Part shown: positions 34,939 to 45,342 of the stretch, piece after piece | How positions within the stretch are numbered: the stretch's first letter is position 1 | How the letters are laid out: each line of letters starts with the position of its first letter | NCBI GenBank assembly: GCA_036925085.1 | Contig: JAUPFP010000042.1 | Coordinates: forward strand, 734,045-798,044 | Source of the DNA: Brachycybe producta | Taxonomy: Eukaryota > Arthropoda > Diplopoda > Playtdesmida > Andrognathidae | Direction of reading: 5' to 3' | Length of the DNA: 64,000 nt | Notes under the pieces: model-generated | What the model saw: only the letters and a program-made list of their open reading frames with translations | What the model was told of the DNA's origin: nothing | Databases searched by the model: none | Program-made: the position numbers and the translations under genes

Positions 34939-35442
34939 TCCACGTCCATCTTGTTGTTTTGAGCAGACGACAACGAGACAAATGAGTGTTCTTATATGGT
35001 GTTAACTAAAACTGCAAGAAATCGCTTCACAATCGCTCAATTAAAATACAGTAAAGTGCAAAATGCAATAAAAAGTATTGTTCTTTAATTGCTCGATTTA
35101 TATAATTTTTGAAAAGGTCCTTCTATTTTTAAACAAGGTTCAAAGTCGTTCGTTTTTTTAACCCCATGTTAAATCCCATTGGCCCCAAAACCGTCCCACA
35201 AACATTTGAAAAACTCTCGTTAAAAACGATTTAGAACAATAACAAAATAATTAGCACGTGCATTAATCTATTGGCTTCACGATGTTTCCTTTTTATAAGA
35301 TTAGCACGCGAAATTATTTTTCTATTAATTATTATGTGACTTCGAACCGGGAGAAAAAACGTTAAAAAACCGTTTTTCAATCAACAACGATCGCAGCGCC
35401 TACATTCGGAGAAATTTTGAAATAAACGCTATATCTAGGCTC
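34939..35442. mobile_element. TTAA-type MITE, copy 2 with lost ends
   Basis: The interior is nearly identical to the copy at 10200-10713 over about 500 bp, with only scattered substitutions. The left terminal 'gagcctaga' is missing (TTAA at 34935-34938 abuts 'tccacgtcc') and the right end 'atctaggctc' is followed by 'atgg', not TTAA. It lies between PQBP1 and the SLC37-like gene. Confidence 0.8.
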
Positions 35443-35638
35443 ATGGAGAGATATTTCCCGCCAAATAATTAAAAAGCACGTGGCCAAAAAAATGTGGAAA
35501 AGGACATGTGGCGACATCTAGCGAAGAATATCATCAACATAAATAAAACTATGTCCTGACTCCTAACAAATAGGAAGAATCGCGTTTAAACTCTTATGTT
35601 ATTTTATTTATTTGTGAGGTTTTAATTTTGTAAAAAAG

Positions 35639-38600
35639 ATGATTCCACGAACGACACAAGTTCAGAGGAGACAACTGTTGACTTTTTCGATAGCCTGGTT
35701 GGCTTACGCGTCCACCTATTTCTTAAGGAAACCCATTGGAGTAGTGAGTTTTCCCTTTCCCTTCGTCATAATTAATAATAAAGGGAGGGGCGCTGTACTT
35801 TTCAATATATCATTAATAAAACATGTCTGATTTTTTATAATTTACCTGCGTCTAGATCAAATCCGATCTTCAGTATCATTTCCTCTTCTCGGACACTGAA
35901 TTGGGCTTTCTGGACACTGCCCTCTTGCTGCCCTACGCCACAATGCAGGTGACCACTGGTCAAGAGAGAGATATCGATCAGAAGGTCAAAGGTCGAGCCT
36001 ACCTCCACATACACACACTCTCTCTCTTCCGTCCACCTTTAGACCTTGATGAAGAAAATCAGCTCAAAATAGTAAAGAAATAATTGCCTAATTAATTCAC
36101 AGATGGTCCTGGGACCTTTGGGAGATAAATTCGGAACAAGACAAACATTTAGCATCTGCTTGGTGTTATCAGGGTTATCAATGGTAAAACTTTACATTTT
36201 TCCGTATTGTATTATTAATAAATCAATAATTTAAAAAAAAAATCAATTTTTAGTGATTGAAAATTGGTCTTATTTTTTTCTCTCCATTTTATATTTTGAT
36301 GTAATTTTTTTTAAAGAATTTGAAAATTTATTTTGACTATAAAACTATAAAAAGATACTATAATTTTACATATATTTACTATACTATATATTTACTTATA
36401 CTATTTTACTATATTTTAACTATAAAAAGATAAATTAAATTGCGTAGATTATTTCCATGACGATATATTTGAAACTAAACTTTTTATTGCATTTTTAAAA
36501 CCGTTTTTCATCATTTTTGGCGGCCATAAAATATAAATTTCAGCTTTTTTTCTTCAAACAGTTATAATTTTAAAGGTGGTTTTAAATAATGAGCGCCAAT
36601 CAAACTCTGGCTTTGAGGAGCAAACGTGATAAAGTTTTAAAAACTAGAACGTTATCTCAATCAATTTGGTTGTATTTTTTTTTTTTTTTGCATATTTCTA
36701 GTGTTTTCTTTCGAAGTAAAATTTTTATAGATTGAAAATTTAAAAAAAAATACCGTCTGCATAAAGATGGGTTATTTTTAAACTGACAGAAAAAAAGTTT
36801 ATTTTGAAGGATATATAATGTCGAGTGATTCAGTTACCGTTCTCGTTTCTAACACACTTTGAATTTCTCTTAAGCTGAAACGCAAAATAACCACAGTTCC
36901 AAAATCAGCTGTTCATAAAACATCTTAAACGTTTTAAATTTGAAAATTGTCCAAAAGTTGCTTCATAAAAAGCGTTCCGATCTTTCGACTTATTCAAATA
37001 CCGTTCAATTTTCTTTAAATGTCATAAGTAAAATAAATATAATTTTCCAGATTGCTTTCGGTGAATTCAGTAGCCTCTACATGTTCTGTCTCCTTTTGTT
37101 TCTTAATGGTACAGCTCAGGTGATTTAACTTTTATCATTAAATAAATTTTGCATACATGTAAGTAACCTTGATTTTGCTCGTTTTTATAAGGCCATTACG
37201 TGGCCGAGTGCCGTAAAGGCTGTCGGTTCTTGGTATCCTCCTCAATCGAGGAATTCCATCATGGGAATGTTTGGAACGAATGCTTTCGTTGGCGGAATTG
37301 TTGGAACATCTCTAGCCGTTATACATATTCTTTTTAGAAATTCGAACAGTTTCTCACTTCCAATTCTGAACGATATCTTTCATTTTCATTTGTTTGAATT
37401 AAGGTTTATCTTCAACACTGTTGTTCCTGGAAATCGGTTTATTTCTTACCCTCGTGTCTCGTCGTAAGTAGAAATTTCGACATGTCGAGGAATCATTGAA
37501 TTTTATCGAAATTTTCTGCATTCTAAACGAAATTTCAGATATTAATGGGAATTGTCGTTCGATTATTGCTTTATTCGCCCGAAGAGTTGAGCATGGCAAT
37601 TCCTGGCAAACGTAAATCCTATATATCCTTGATTTTTTTTAAAAAGGAAATGTGGGAATAAAAAATTTGGTTTCTTTGTTTGCAGCAAGTTCAGAGAGTG
37701 AAGTATTACTGGGACCACAAGAGAAACCGCGATGGTTAGACTTATGGAAAATACCGTGCGTTTCATTATGCGAATCTGGTTTCATTCTATATATGGTGGA
37801 AATCGTTTAACACAAAATGGAAGAGACCAGAATATTTTTCTTCTCAAAAGAAAAAATTCAAACACTTATTTTATAATGTATTTACAGTACACTTTCGCAA
37901 CAATCGCTTCTTGAATGTTGTGGATAGGTATCGCTATCGCATTAATGCATTTTTATAGTATTTCAAATTGCCGTTTGGTGGCTGGAGCCACTTGATTATC
38001 ACTAAAAGCGCAAAATTGACCGTGTCTCGTGGCACGAATTTTAAACCTATCTTAAGGGACCAGACCGAACGTATATTTTCGTGTTATTCGATTTTTTTTT
38101 GTGTTAAACGGCTTTGAATGTACTAATTTAATCGTTTCAGAGTTGTTCCCGAAATAGCTTTCACCGTATTCTGCCTGAAAGTGGTTCGTTACTGCATGTA
38201 CATGTGGTTACCAATGTATCTTTCAAATAGTGTGAGTAGAGAAAGTACGAAAAAACAACACACAAACAGAATAAAGGATTCGCTTTTTAAATTCCATTAT
38301 AGCTTACATATTCAACAGCAGAAGCGGGAATGTTTTCGACCATATTCGAAATCGGAGGTGTTCTTGGAAGTGTTGGAATCGGTTTTGTAGTCGACAACTA
38401 CTTCAAGGGCCAGACTGTTGCCGTTCCCGCCGTCTCGGCTCTATTTAGCACGGCAGCAATAGCCGCTTTCTTTGTTACCGGTCATTGGGGTCCATTGTTC
38501 AACGTCGTGTTCTTAGCATTGGCTGGTATCTTCAACTGTGGCCCTGATACAATTCTCGGAGCTGCAGTGCCGATGGAAGTCGGAGAGGCCAACGGACGTG

Positions 38601-39228
38601 GTGCAGGAACAGCCGTCATCGGTCTAGTTAACGGTATGAAAACTGTAAAAGACGCTTTGAGTTAAGAGACTAGCCACTCGTGCACGATGCCGTAGAGACA
38701 ATGTTGAGTGAAATGTGACGTTTTCAAAAACATTTGTCTTAATTCTAACTACAGATTTTTCTTTAAACTTTGTTTGAGGTCTTTTGGTTGCGATACTTAA
38801 ATGAGTTTTTATTGTATACCCTTTTGAATTATGCAAATTTGCTCTACCCACGTTAAAGATTATTGACCTCAAAAAGGTCCATTTTGCTAACAACCTTTCA
38901 ACTCTCCAGAAACAAATTTCAGCCAAGAGAAGTTGTTTATTCCTTAATATGGAAATGTCATGGCACGTGCAACTCTGGAGTGCCTAGGCTCTTAACGATC
39001 CTTCGGAAGACGACTTCTCTTACTGATCTTTTTTTCATTGCAGGTTTCGGAAGTGTTGGAACATTTCTTGAAGGTCCCATTTTGGGCTACGTCATCGAGA
39101 CGTACAAATGGGATGGAATGGCGGTCGTTTTGATCGTGTTATCTGCTTTAGGGACTTTAATTTGCTTCCGAGCGAGTCGCGTACATAATAGGAAGAATAG
39201 ACTTATCGACTCTGTGACGCTCACATAA
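35639..39228 (+). CDS. SLC37-like sugar-phosphate/phosphate antiporter (MFS)
   Basis: Eleven exons (35639-35743, 35856-35948, 36103-36183, 37051-37119, about 37192-37317, 37404-37463, 37539-37611, 37686-37755, 38141-38231, 38303-38633, 39044-39228) give about 427 residues in consistent phase. The protein is a major-facilitator transporter of the organophosphate:phosphate antiporter group (bacterial GlpT/UhpT, animal SLC37). Landmarks: TYFLRKPIGVIKSDLQ in helix 1, LGPLGDKFGTRQTF (the helix 2-3 loop), WPSAVKAVGSWYPPQSRNSI, GTSLAVYLQH with SWKS, a polar central loop (SSESEVLLGPQEKP), YCMYMWLPMYLSNSLTYSTAEAG split by an intron after SNS, EIGGVLGSVGIGFVVDNYF and NGRGAGTAVIGLVNGFGSVG. SLC37 proteins exchange phosphate for glucose-6-phosphate or similar compounds at the ER. 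Which of SLC37A1-A4 is closest cannot be judged; the C-terminal half differs from what I recall of each. It ends 236 bp from the DMTF1 stop, tail to tail. Confidence 0.85.
36590..36935. mobile_element. MITE family A copy in SLC37-like intron 3
   Basis: Left arm 'ttttaaaaactagaacgtta' and 'tctcaatcaatttgg', centre 'aaaaaagtttattttgaagg', right arm 'gttaccgttctcgtttctaa', end 'aaaatcagctgttcataaaa'. Accounts for 40% of an 867-bp intron. Confidence 0.75.
38673..38890. repeat. Dispersed repeat, copy 1
   Basis: 'gtgaaatgtgacgttttcaa', 'ggtcttttggttgcgata', 'ccttttgaattatgcaaatt' and 'aaaaaggtccattttg' recur in the same order at 42935-43140. About 200 bp; no terminal repeats could be defined. In the last intron of the SLC37-like gene. 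Confidence 0.7.
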
Positions 39229-39464
39229 AACTTCTTTCGAATCTTCACCGTTCAAACCCCTTCGCTAGTCACCAAAAAAGAAGAAAATTTCTATCTTAAA
39301 ATGCTGACTTATGCCTTAAGCCATTCTATCGTTATCTTTATAAATAAATTAACAATGTACAAATTTTAACGTTTGTTCTCAATGATTCAAAATTCGACTT
39401 TTGAAAAACAGGATCAATTATCACTAATCGAATATATAAAACCCAATTTCATTCGGCTAATATC

Positions 39465-42400
39465 TCACGTGTCATCTTCCACCATGTCGTCAAGACTGTC
39501 GTCGTTTTCATGTGTCTTGTCGAGATCGTCCGACGACGTTCCCATGATGTTATCAGGACTGTTGGTTTCACCCTGCAAAAGTGGATCTACACACACAAAA
39601 CGAACCTATTTCAACAATACAGTTGACATTTGTTTATGAAATGACGAATAACGGCGTTGCGTACCTGAAATAAGGTGTTGCGTTATCTCGGTGTCGTTTT
39701 GTTCGAGATCCATGTGATTATGTCCGACGGAAAGTTCGGAATCATCTACATCCTGTTCAAACAGAAAAACGCCACGTGACGTGTGACGAACAACTGTTTT
39801 TAGAACTCTGGTTATTTTGTCTTTCAGATGCAACGTTAAAGAGAAATTAAAAGTGTACTAGAAACTAGAACGGGAGCTTGAACCACTTATTACAATTTTC
39901 GTGCTGACATCTTTTTTTAAAAAAAAAAAAGTTTTAAAAGAGAAAATTATAAAATATTGCCTGTTTAATATTGGGTTGTTTTTCAAACTTGACATCAAAA
40001 GCTTGTTTTGAACGATAGCAACATGAAAATGTCCTTAAGTGATTAAGCTACCTTTCCAGTTTCTAAAACACATTCAAGTTTCTCTTCATTTTGTGCTTTA
40101 TAAATGGTGTAATCAGAGTTCGAAGACTGTTTACACTTTAAAACCAGTTTAACCTGTGGATCAAATGGATTCATTCCCATTGAAAGGTGTGATTGTAAAT
40201 TAGATTTTCCCTCGTTATCACACATAACTGAATCATGACCGATTTCTCCATTTAATTCGGAATTACTGATCAATGTTGTTTCTTGAGCAAAACAATGTAG
40301 TTCATCTAAACAACAACAAAAACGTCAAACGTCATCAAAAGATTTACAAATTATTTATAAAAAAAACCTTTATGGTCCACAACACTGGTCAAATGTATTG
40401 GTCCCGATAGATTCGGAGCTGCGAACGTAGCCACATTGGATCCATCTGAATTTGTACTGATTATGATTTGCGAAGGCATATTCATTTGCATCGTTACATT
40501 ACTTGCACTCTGTAACGCATCGTTCTGTGAATAGAAACGATGGAATACTAAACTTCAAACAGATTTTGTTTTTTAAATGAACACTTTAAACGTACGGTTA
40601 ATGTTTGAATGATTATCTGCCCTGTTGAGGTTGGAGTACATTTTGTAATAGGAATTGTGGTGGTTGGACTCGGTGAAATAAAAAAGGCACCGGGATTACT
40701 AGTCGCAGTCAGATGAACACCAGACTGAAGTAACTCATACGTTTGAAGTGAATGATCATCTTTAAGAATGGCACCGGTAGCTGTAAGTTCGATTCCTGAA
40801 AAGCAACGACCACAAACGCTAAAAAAACAAATTCTAATCGGAACATTTAGAGCGTTCTCGAAGGTGTCGCACCGTCATGTTTGACCTGTAGTGGCATATG
40901 AACAATGTTCGATGCTGGAACCATTCCGACGGATGGTAATGTTGTTACGGTAGTAACGCTCGTAACCGGGACGATCGCTTCGTGAAGCTCTTGTGAATCG
41001 ATTCCATTCTCCATACTAACAATTGTATCATTCTTCAAGTCGACATTAGAGACATGGTTTGCAAAAAGTTGTGCACATATATCTGTATACGGTACAATTC
41101 ATATTTTAACTCCATTCTTTTGAATGCCTTTTTTTCTTCTCAGTATAAAATGGTCTAATTTTATATTCTGCAAAGCCTACTGTACTGTAATTAAATAACT
41201 CTTTCAAGTAATTAGTAATCCACCACATTAAAAAAGTATGATGTAATTAAAGTCGAGTACACATTGCAACAAAATCAAACTCAACTGCCGAGATTTAAGT
41301 TAAAACAAAGTTCCCAAAACACGTCCACACTACAATAAGTCCTCAACTTACGTGGTTAATTCGTTCCAGAGGTTTCCACGTTAATCAATAAACTGTTTAA
41401 GTAGTATCTCATTAAGTCCTATGTATTTTTAGTATGTTTACAGAGGCAATTGATATATGGGCCTTGCGATTGTAATTGGAAGTACCGCAACCGCGTATCT
41501 AGAATACAATGTAAGTCGAATCCATGCAAGTCGGGGAAAAAAAGCAGTGAAGATAAATGTTGTTCAAGGGAAGGCTTTTGTTGTCATCCAACCAAAAGTA
41601 AGTCCCATATTAGATGGGAAACATTGCTTAAAGGTGAGTGGGGTTTTCACTTTTTTTTAACTCGTAACACCACACACTTTTTTGCAAGTAAGTGTTTTCT
41701 TTCTCACCATAATAATATTTTTTCTTCACAGCAATTCTTGAGTCATATTGTGCTGTAGTCTGGACGTAAAAGTTAATGCTTACGACCGTTTCTTTTGTAT
41801 TTTTATATTCCAACCCAGTCTCGGGTGTAGGATTTGGTTTTGTTGTAATGTGTACTCTGCCTTAGAATCGTAATTACTGTTTCCAATGAAAAATGCAATT
41901 ACATTAAATTACTTTTTAATTATGTTTCCGATTTTTTTTGCTTTTGTATTTTAAACTATTTTTGTTCTCGAACTGTGACATAGTCAAATTTAGAACTACA
42001 AACTCTAAAAAAAAAAACTGTAAATAACTCACGAACAAACCAATTACCTTTAAAACTAACGGTGTGATTGTTTGGTATATGCCGCTTCAAACTCCACCAT
42101 TTGCCACGAAGCCATTGCGGAGATCGAACACTGTCCCAACCTTCACCAAGCTTAATCCAGTCTACGTCGTTTTCGTCCGAAACTCCTAACGAACAAACTC
42201 TAGCAAAAAATATAATCCACAAATGAATTACTTTGTACATTAGTTTATAGTTTTCCCCAGAGCTCTTCACCTAGTTATTAGTGTGACGTCGTCCTCTCTT
42301 GTCCACTCTGATCCACCCACTTGCTTCCAATTGAGGTAGTTCAGCCATTTTGTTCGACATTGTTTCTCGGATCTCGTTCCAACTCTGTCGGCGACGGACG

Positions 42401-44821
42401 CCCAAGAAATTCCAGTCGTAACCATCTCTCCCGGAACGGCACCACTCAGTTCGTAAACGGATTCCGCTAATCGATCTTCTTCACACGGAAACCACTTTCC
42501 AGAATTACAATTATCCTTCATTAGACGACATTTGTCTTTGATTGAAGACGCACTACGTCCCATTTCGATGCCGATTGCGTGCCAGTTGTTACCGTGTTTG
42601 ACACGAAGCCTACAGTCAATTAGAAATAAAAACAAAACACCGCTTATTAAAAACTAGAACATATAAAGATAAGCTTCAAATTATATTACTCCTTCAACTT
42701 CTTCATTTCGTCGCCGCTATACTTTCCGATGTGATTTTTATTGTCGTACATTCGAATGACGCGACGATATACAGAAAACAAAGGTCGATTCAGACCTTTG
42801 GCTACCTGTCTATAAAAATCCTTCCGTTCATCTTTAGTCATTTCGAATATGACGGCCGCAGGATCAACAACGTTGTTCTCCTGAACCGAACAATGAAAAC
42901 AAAACCATTACGAACATAGAGACACTCCGGGACTTGCACGTGTTACATGACACCATAGACGCAATGTTAAGTGAAATTTGACGTTTTCAAAAACTTGAAC
43001 TTGGACGTTGTGGCCAAGTTTTAAGTCTTTTGGTTGCAACATTCAAAGGCATTTTTATTTAACAACCTTTTGAATTATGTTAATTTGCGGGAGCCATGTT
43101 AAAGGTCATTGGCCCTAAAAAGATCCATTTCGTAAAACATGACGCTGTTCTTTACAAACATTTTTCGGCTTTAAGAAAAATTGCATGTGGAATTATTTAA
43201 TACATTCTTCACATACTACAGCTGTTTTAAAGGTCAAACCCCTCTCGAACTCTGGCTATTTTGTCTTTCAGGTGCAAAATGAGGCGAAACTTGAAAGTGA
43301 TTTAGAAACTAGAAGGGTAAGATCAAGCACTCAAGGATGTTTTTGTGTTGATATCTTTCAGAATAAACTTTTCATGTGAATTTGAAAATGACCCAACATT
43401 ACGCGGATGATATTTTTTAGTTTTTGTCTATAAAAAGTTTACTTTGAAAAATATCAACATGAAAATGCCCCCTTTTGGTCTACCCTTCAAATTTCTAAAA
43501 CAATGAACAAGAGAGATCCGTTTCCAACCATGCAGTATTTTCCAATGTTGTGTTCCAGAAGCTCGATTTCCTCTTTGGACCACATTCCCTGTTTCCAGAT
43601 GTGTCCTTTACTCTGAAGATTCGTCTTATCCTCTCGACTCGTAAACCAAGCCTGACTGACGTCACTGACGCCTTCGTTTTGAACGACACCATCACGAACA
43701 AGCGAAGGAGTTTCATCTATTCTAATCGGAGTCGCGTGAAAAATTCCGGATTCGTCTACACATAAAAACAAAACATTAACAAACACAATGTGGACCCAAA
43801 TTTGAAACATGGAAATACAAATTAAGTGTTCTAACCATGTAACGTTAAAACATAAGTGTGCCCATCTGCATTGACTGTTTCAAAAAACATTCCTTTTGCC
43901 AACGGTTCACTATTTCCATCTAGAACAAATAGAATAACTTTTAGTATTTGGCGGAAGAAAAACTTCTATAAGTGATTTTCAACCGGAATTGCTATTTATA
44001 TCGTCACTCGATATAACGACAACACCAGGTAAGGTGGAAGAAAGTATGGCCGATGAAGACGAAGAAGAAAACTCCAAGCCACTCAAAAGTCGCCGTTCCG
44101 TTTGACCGTTACCGATGTCCACATCTGTGATCAACTATGAATACGAAATGAATATGTTAGTTATAGACAAGTTATATTTTTTAAGCAGCTTATTATTAAG
44201 AAAAAAAATTCAATATTCGTTTGAAATGGACAAACAATTGTCACCATTATACGCTCTCAAATTGATTAAAACTGAGATTTGTTTAAATTTATGAAATTCA
44301 CCCAAAATCATGATAGAAACGGTAATTTCATGAACTAGAGAACGATGGGGTTTTACTAAAATGTTAAACGAATGAAATAAACAATAATTTCAACCCAATT
44401 AGTCACAATCTCATAATTAACCTCTGACCAAAAATAACCAGGCACATTTCTCAAGATTTAGGAGCCGCTAGCCTCCAAGCTAAAGCTGTTGACACTAAAT
44501 AATTATGGTTATTTAAACAATTCATCAACTATTGGTCAGCAACACATTAATTACAAAACATTGGAAATAAAAAAGGCGAAGGCGACGGCATTTGCCGCCC
44601 AGGAAAGTACGTGAATGGCTCCAAATTTAAAGAATTTCATAAAAAAATAACCTCTTTCTCCATTCGTTTACCTGCGAAGCGTCGATCAAAGACGTTTCTT
44701 GAGTTGTATTCGTAAGCAAAGCGGAAGACGTGAGATCATCGGATGGAGGACCATTTCTCTCTTCCATCAAACCTTGAACGAAATTGGAATTATCAAAAAA
44801 ACGCGAAATGTCAAACTTCAT
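39465..44821 (-). CDS. DMTF1: Cyclin-D-binding Myb-like transcription factor DMTF1
   Basis: Thirteen exons (minus: 44821-44672, 44134-43984, 43919-43836, 43755-43529, 42880-42690, 42609-42271, 42199-42048, 41082-40873, 40795-40596, 40524-40368, 40305-40154, 39752-39665, 39586-39465) give 740 residues; human DMTF1 has about 760. All phases agree. Residues about 185-425 are the DNA-binding region with Myb-type repeats: WKQGMWSKEEIELLE, FEMTKDERKDFYRQVAKGLN, LFSVYRRVIRMYDNKNH, KHGNNWHAIGIEMGRSASSI, ISWASVADRVGTRSEKQCRT, WLNYLNWKQ and SVRSPQWLRGKWWSLKRHI. The N-terminus is acidic and Ser-rich, and the C-terminus is Thr/Ser/Pro-rich (TTIPITKCTPTSTGQIII) and then acidic (SSDDLDK, DDMVEDDT), matching the activation regions of the family. 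The protein is nuclear and in mammals activates the ARF-p53 route. It is divergent from SUCLG2. Confidence 0.96.
39785..40153. mobile_element. MITE family A filling DMTF1 intron 11
   Basis: The intron between DMTF1 exons 11 and 12 is 39753-40153. The MITE reads from 'agaactctggttattttgtc' at about 39793 through 'tagaaactagaacgg', 'gcttgttttgaacgatagc' and 'taagctacctttccag' to 'ttcgaagactgtttacactt' and 'taaaaccagtttaac', where the last bases are the intron's own 5' splice site read in reverse (GTTAAACTGG). So about 90% of the intron is one transposable element. Confidence 0.75.
41336..41545. mobile_element. Tigger-like MITE in DMTF1 intron 7
   Basis: Left 'taagtcctcaacttacgtgg' with 'ttaattcgttccagagg', right 'caatgtaagtcgaatccatg' and 'caagtcgggg'. 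This is the usual look of short Tigger/pogo-derived elements. An open frame inside it (from 41457) is judged a by-product. Confidence 0.55.
42935..43140. repeat. Dispersed repeat, copy 2
   Basis: Shares with 38673-38890 the blocks 'agtgaaatttgacgttttca', 'gtcttttggttgcaacatt', 'aaccttttgaattatgttaa' and 'aaaagatccatttcg'. It is in DMTF1 intron 4. Confidence 0.7.
43200..43505. mobile_element. MITE family A copy in DMTF1 intron 4
   Basis: Starts 'gctgttttaaaggtcaaacc', then 'ctttcaggtgcaaaatgag', 'tagaaactagaagggtaag', 'aaaaagtttactttgaaa', ending in 'ctacccttcaaatttctaaa' about 25 bp before exon 4. Confidence 0.75.
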
Positions 44822-45342
44822 TATTTTGACATTTGAAGCGTCGTATTTGAAAAGCGCGACAAACAGACGCCAATGGTGGCCATAGTGACGTAATCGAGTG
44901 TCAGAACAACAAACAAACGGACAAAAATTAAACAAATCAGCTTAAAAATATGAACAACAATAAAAACAGAAAGAAAAAAATACAAACCAACGACGAGAAA
45001 AGAAAAAACCACGTTCAAAAACGGACGAAAAACGAAGTTACCAGGATGTAAAGATACCAGGATGTTTTATGACAACAAACAATGGAATTTGATCCGAAGA
45101 ACCGATGACAACACTAAAAGTCACCGGTTACTATTTTGTTTATTTCTTACCGACTGGCTATCGAGTCGCCATCTAGTGTCAGAAAAATCAACTATATTAT
45201 TACAGAGTGTCTCAATGTTTGGTTTCTACATTATCGTTCAAGACTGTGAAGGTTTTTATTTGCGTAATCTGATTGTTTTTTAAGCTGAATTTGATGGAGA
45301 ACTAAGAAAAAGAAACGACTTAAACTGTAATTAATATCAAAG
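44822..45342. promoter_or_regulatory. Bidirectional DMTF1/SUCLG2 promoter region
   Basis: 521 bp separate the DMTF1 start codon (minus) from the SUCLG2 start codon (plus), so both promoters and 5' leaders must fit here. A direct repeat 'taccaggatgt' occurs at 45040 and 45054. I see no convincing TATA box. The role is inferred from gene orientation only. Confidence 0.55.

Noticed and set aside
41450-41660. Possible nested small gene (MGLAIVIGSTATAYLEYN...) in DMTF1 intron 7
   Set aside because: Its sequence coincides with a Tigger-like element ('taagtcgaatccatgcaagt'), and no protein family matches.
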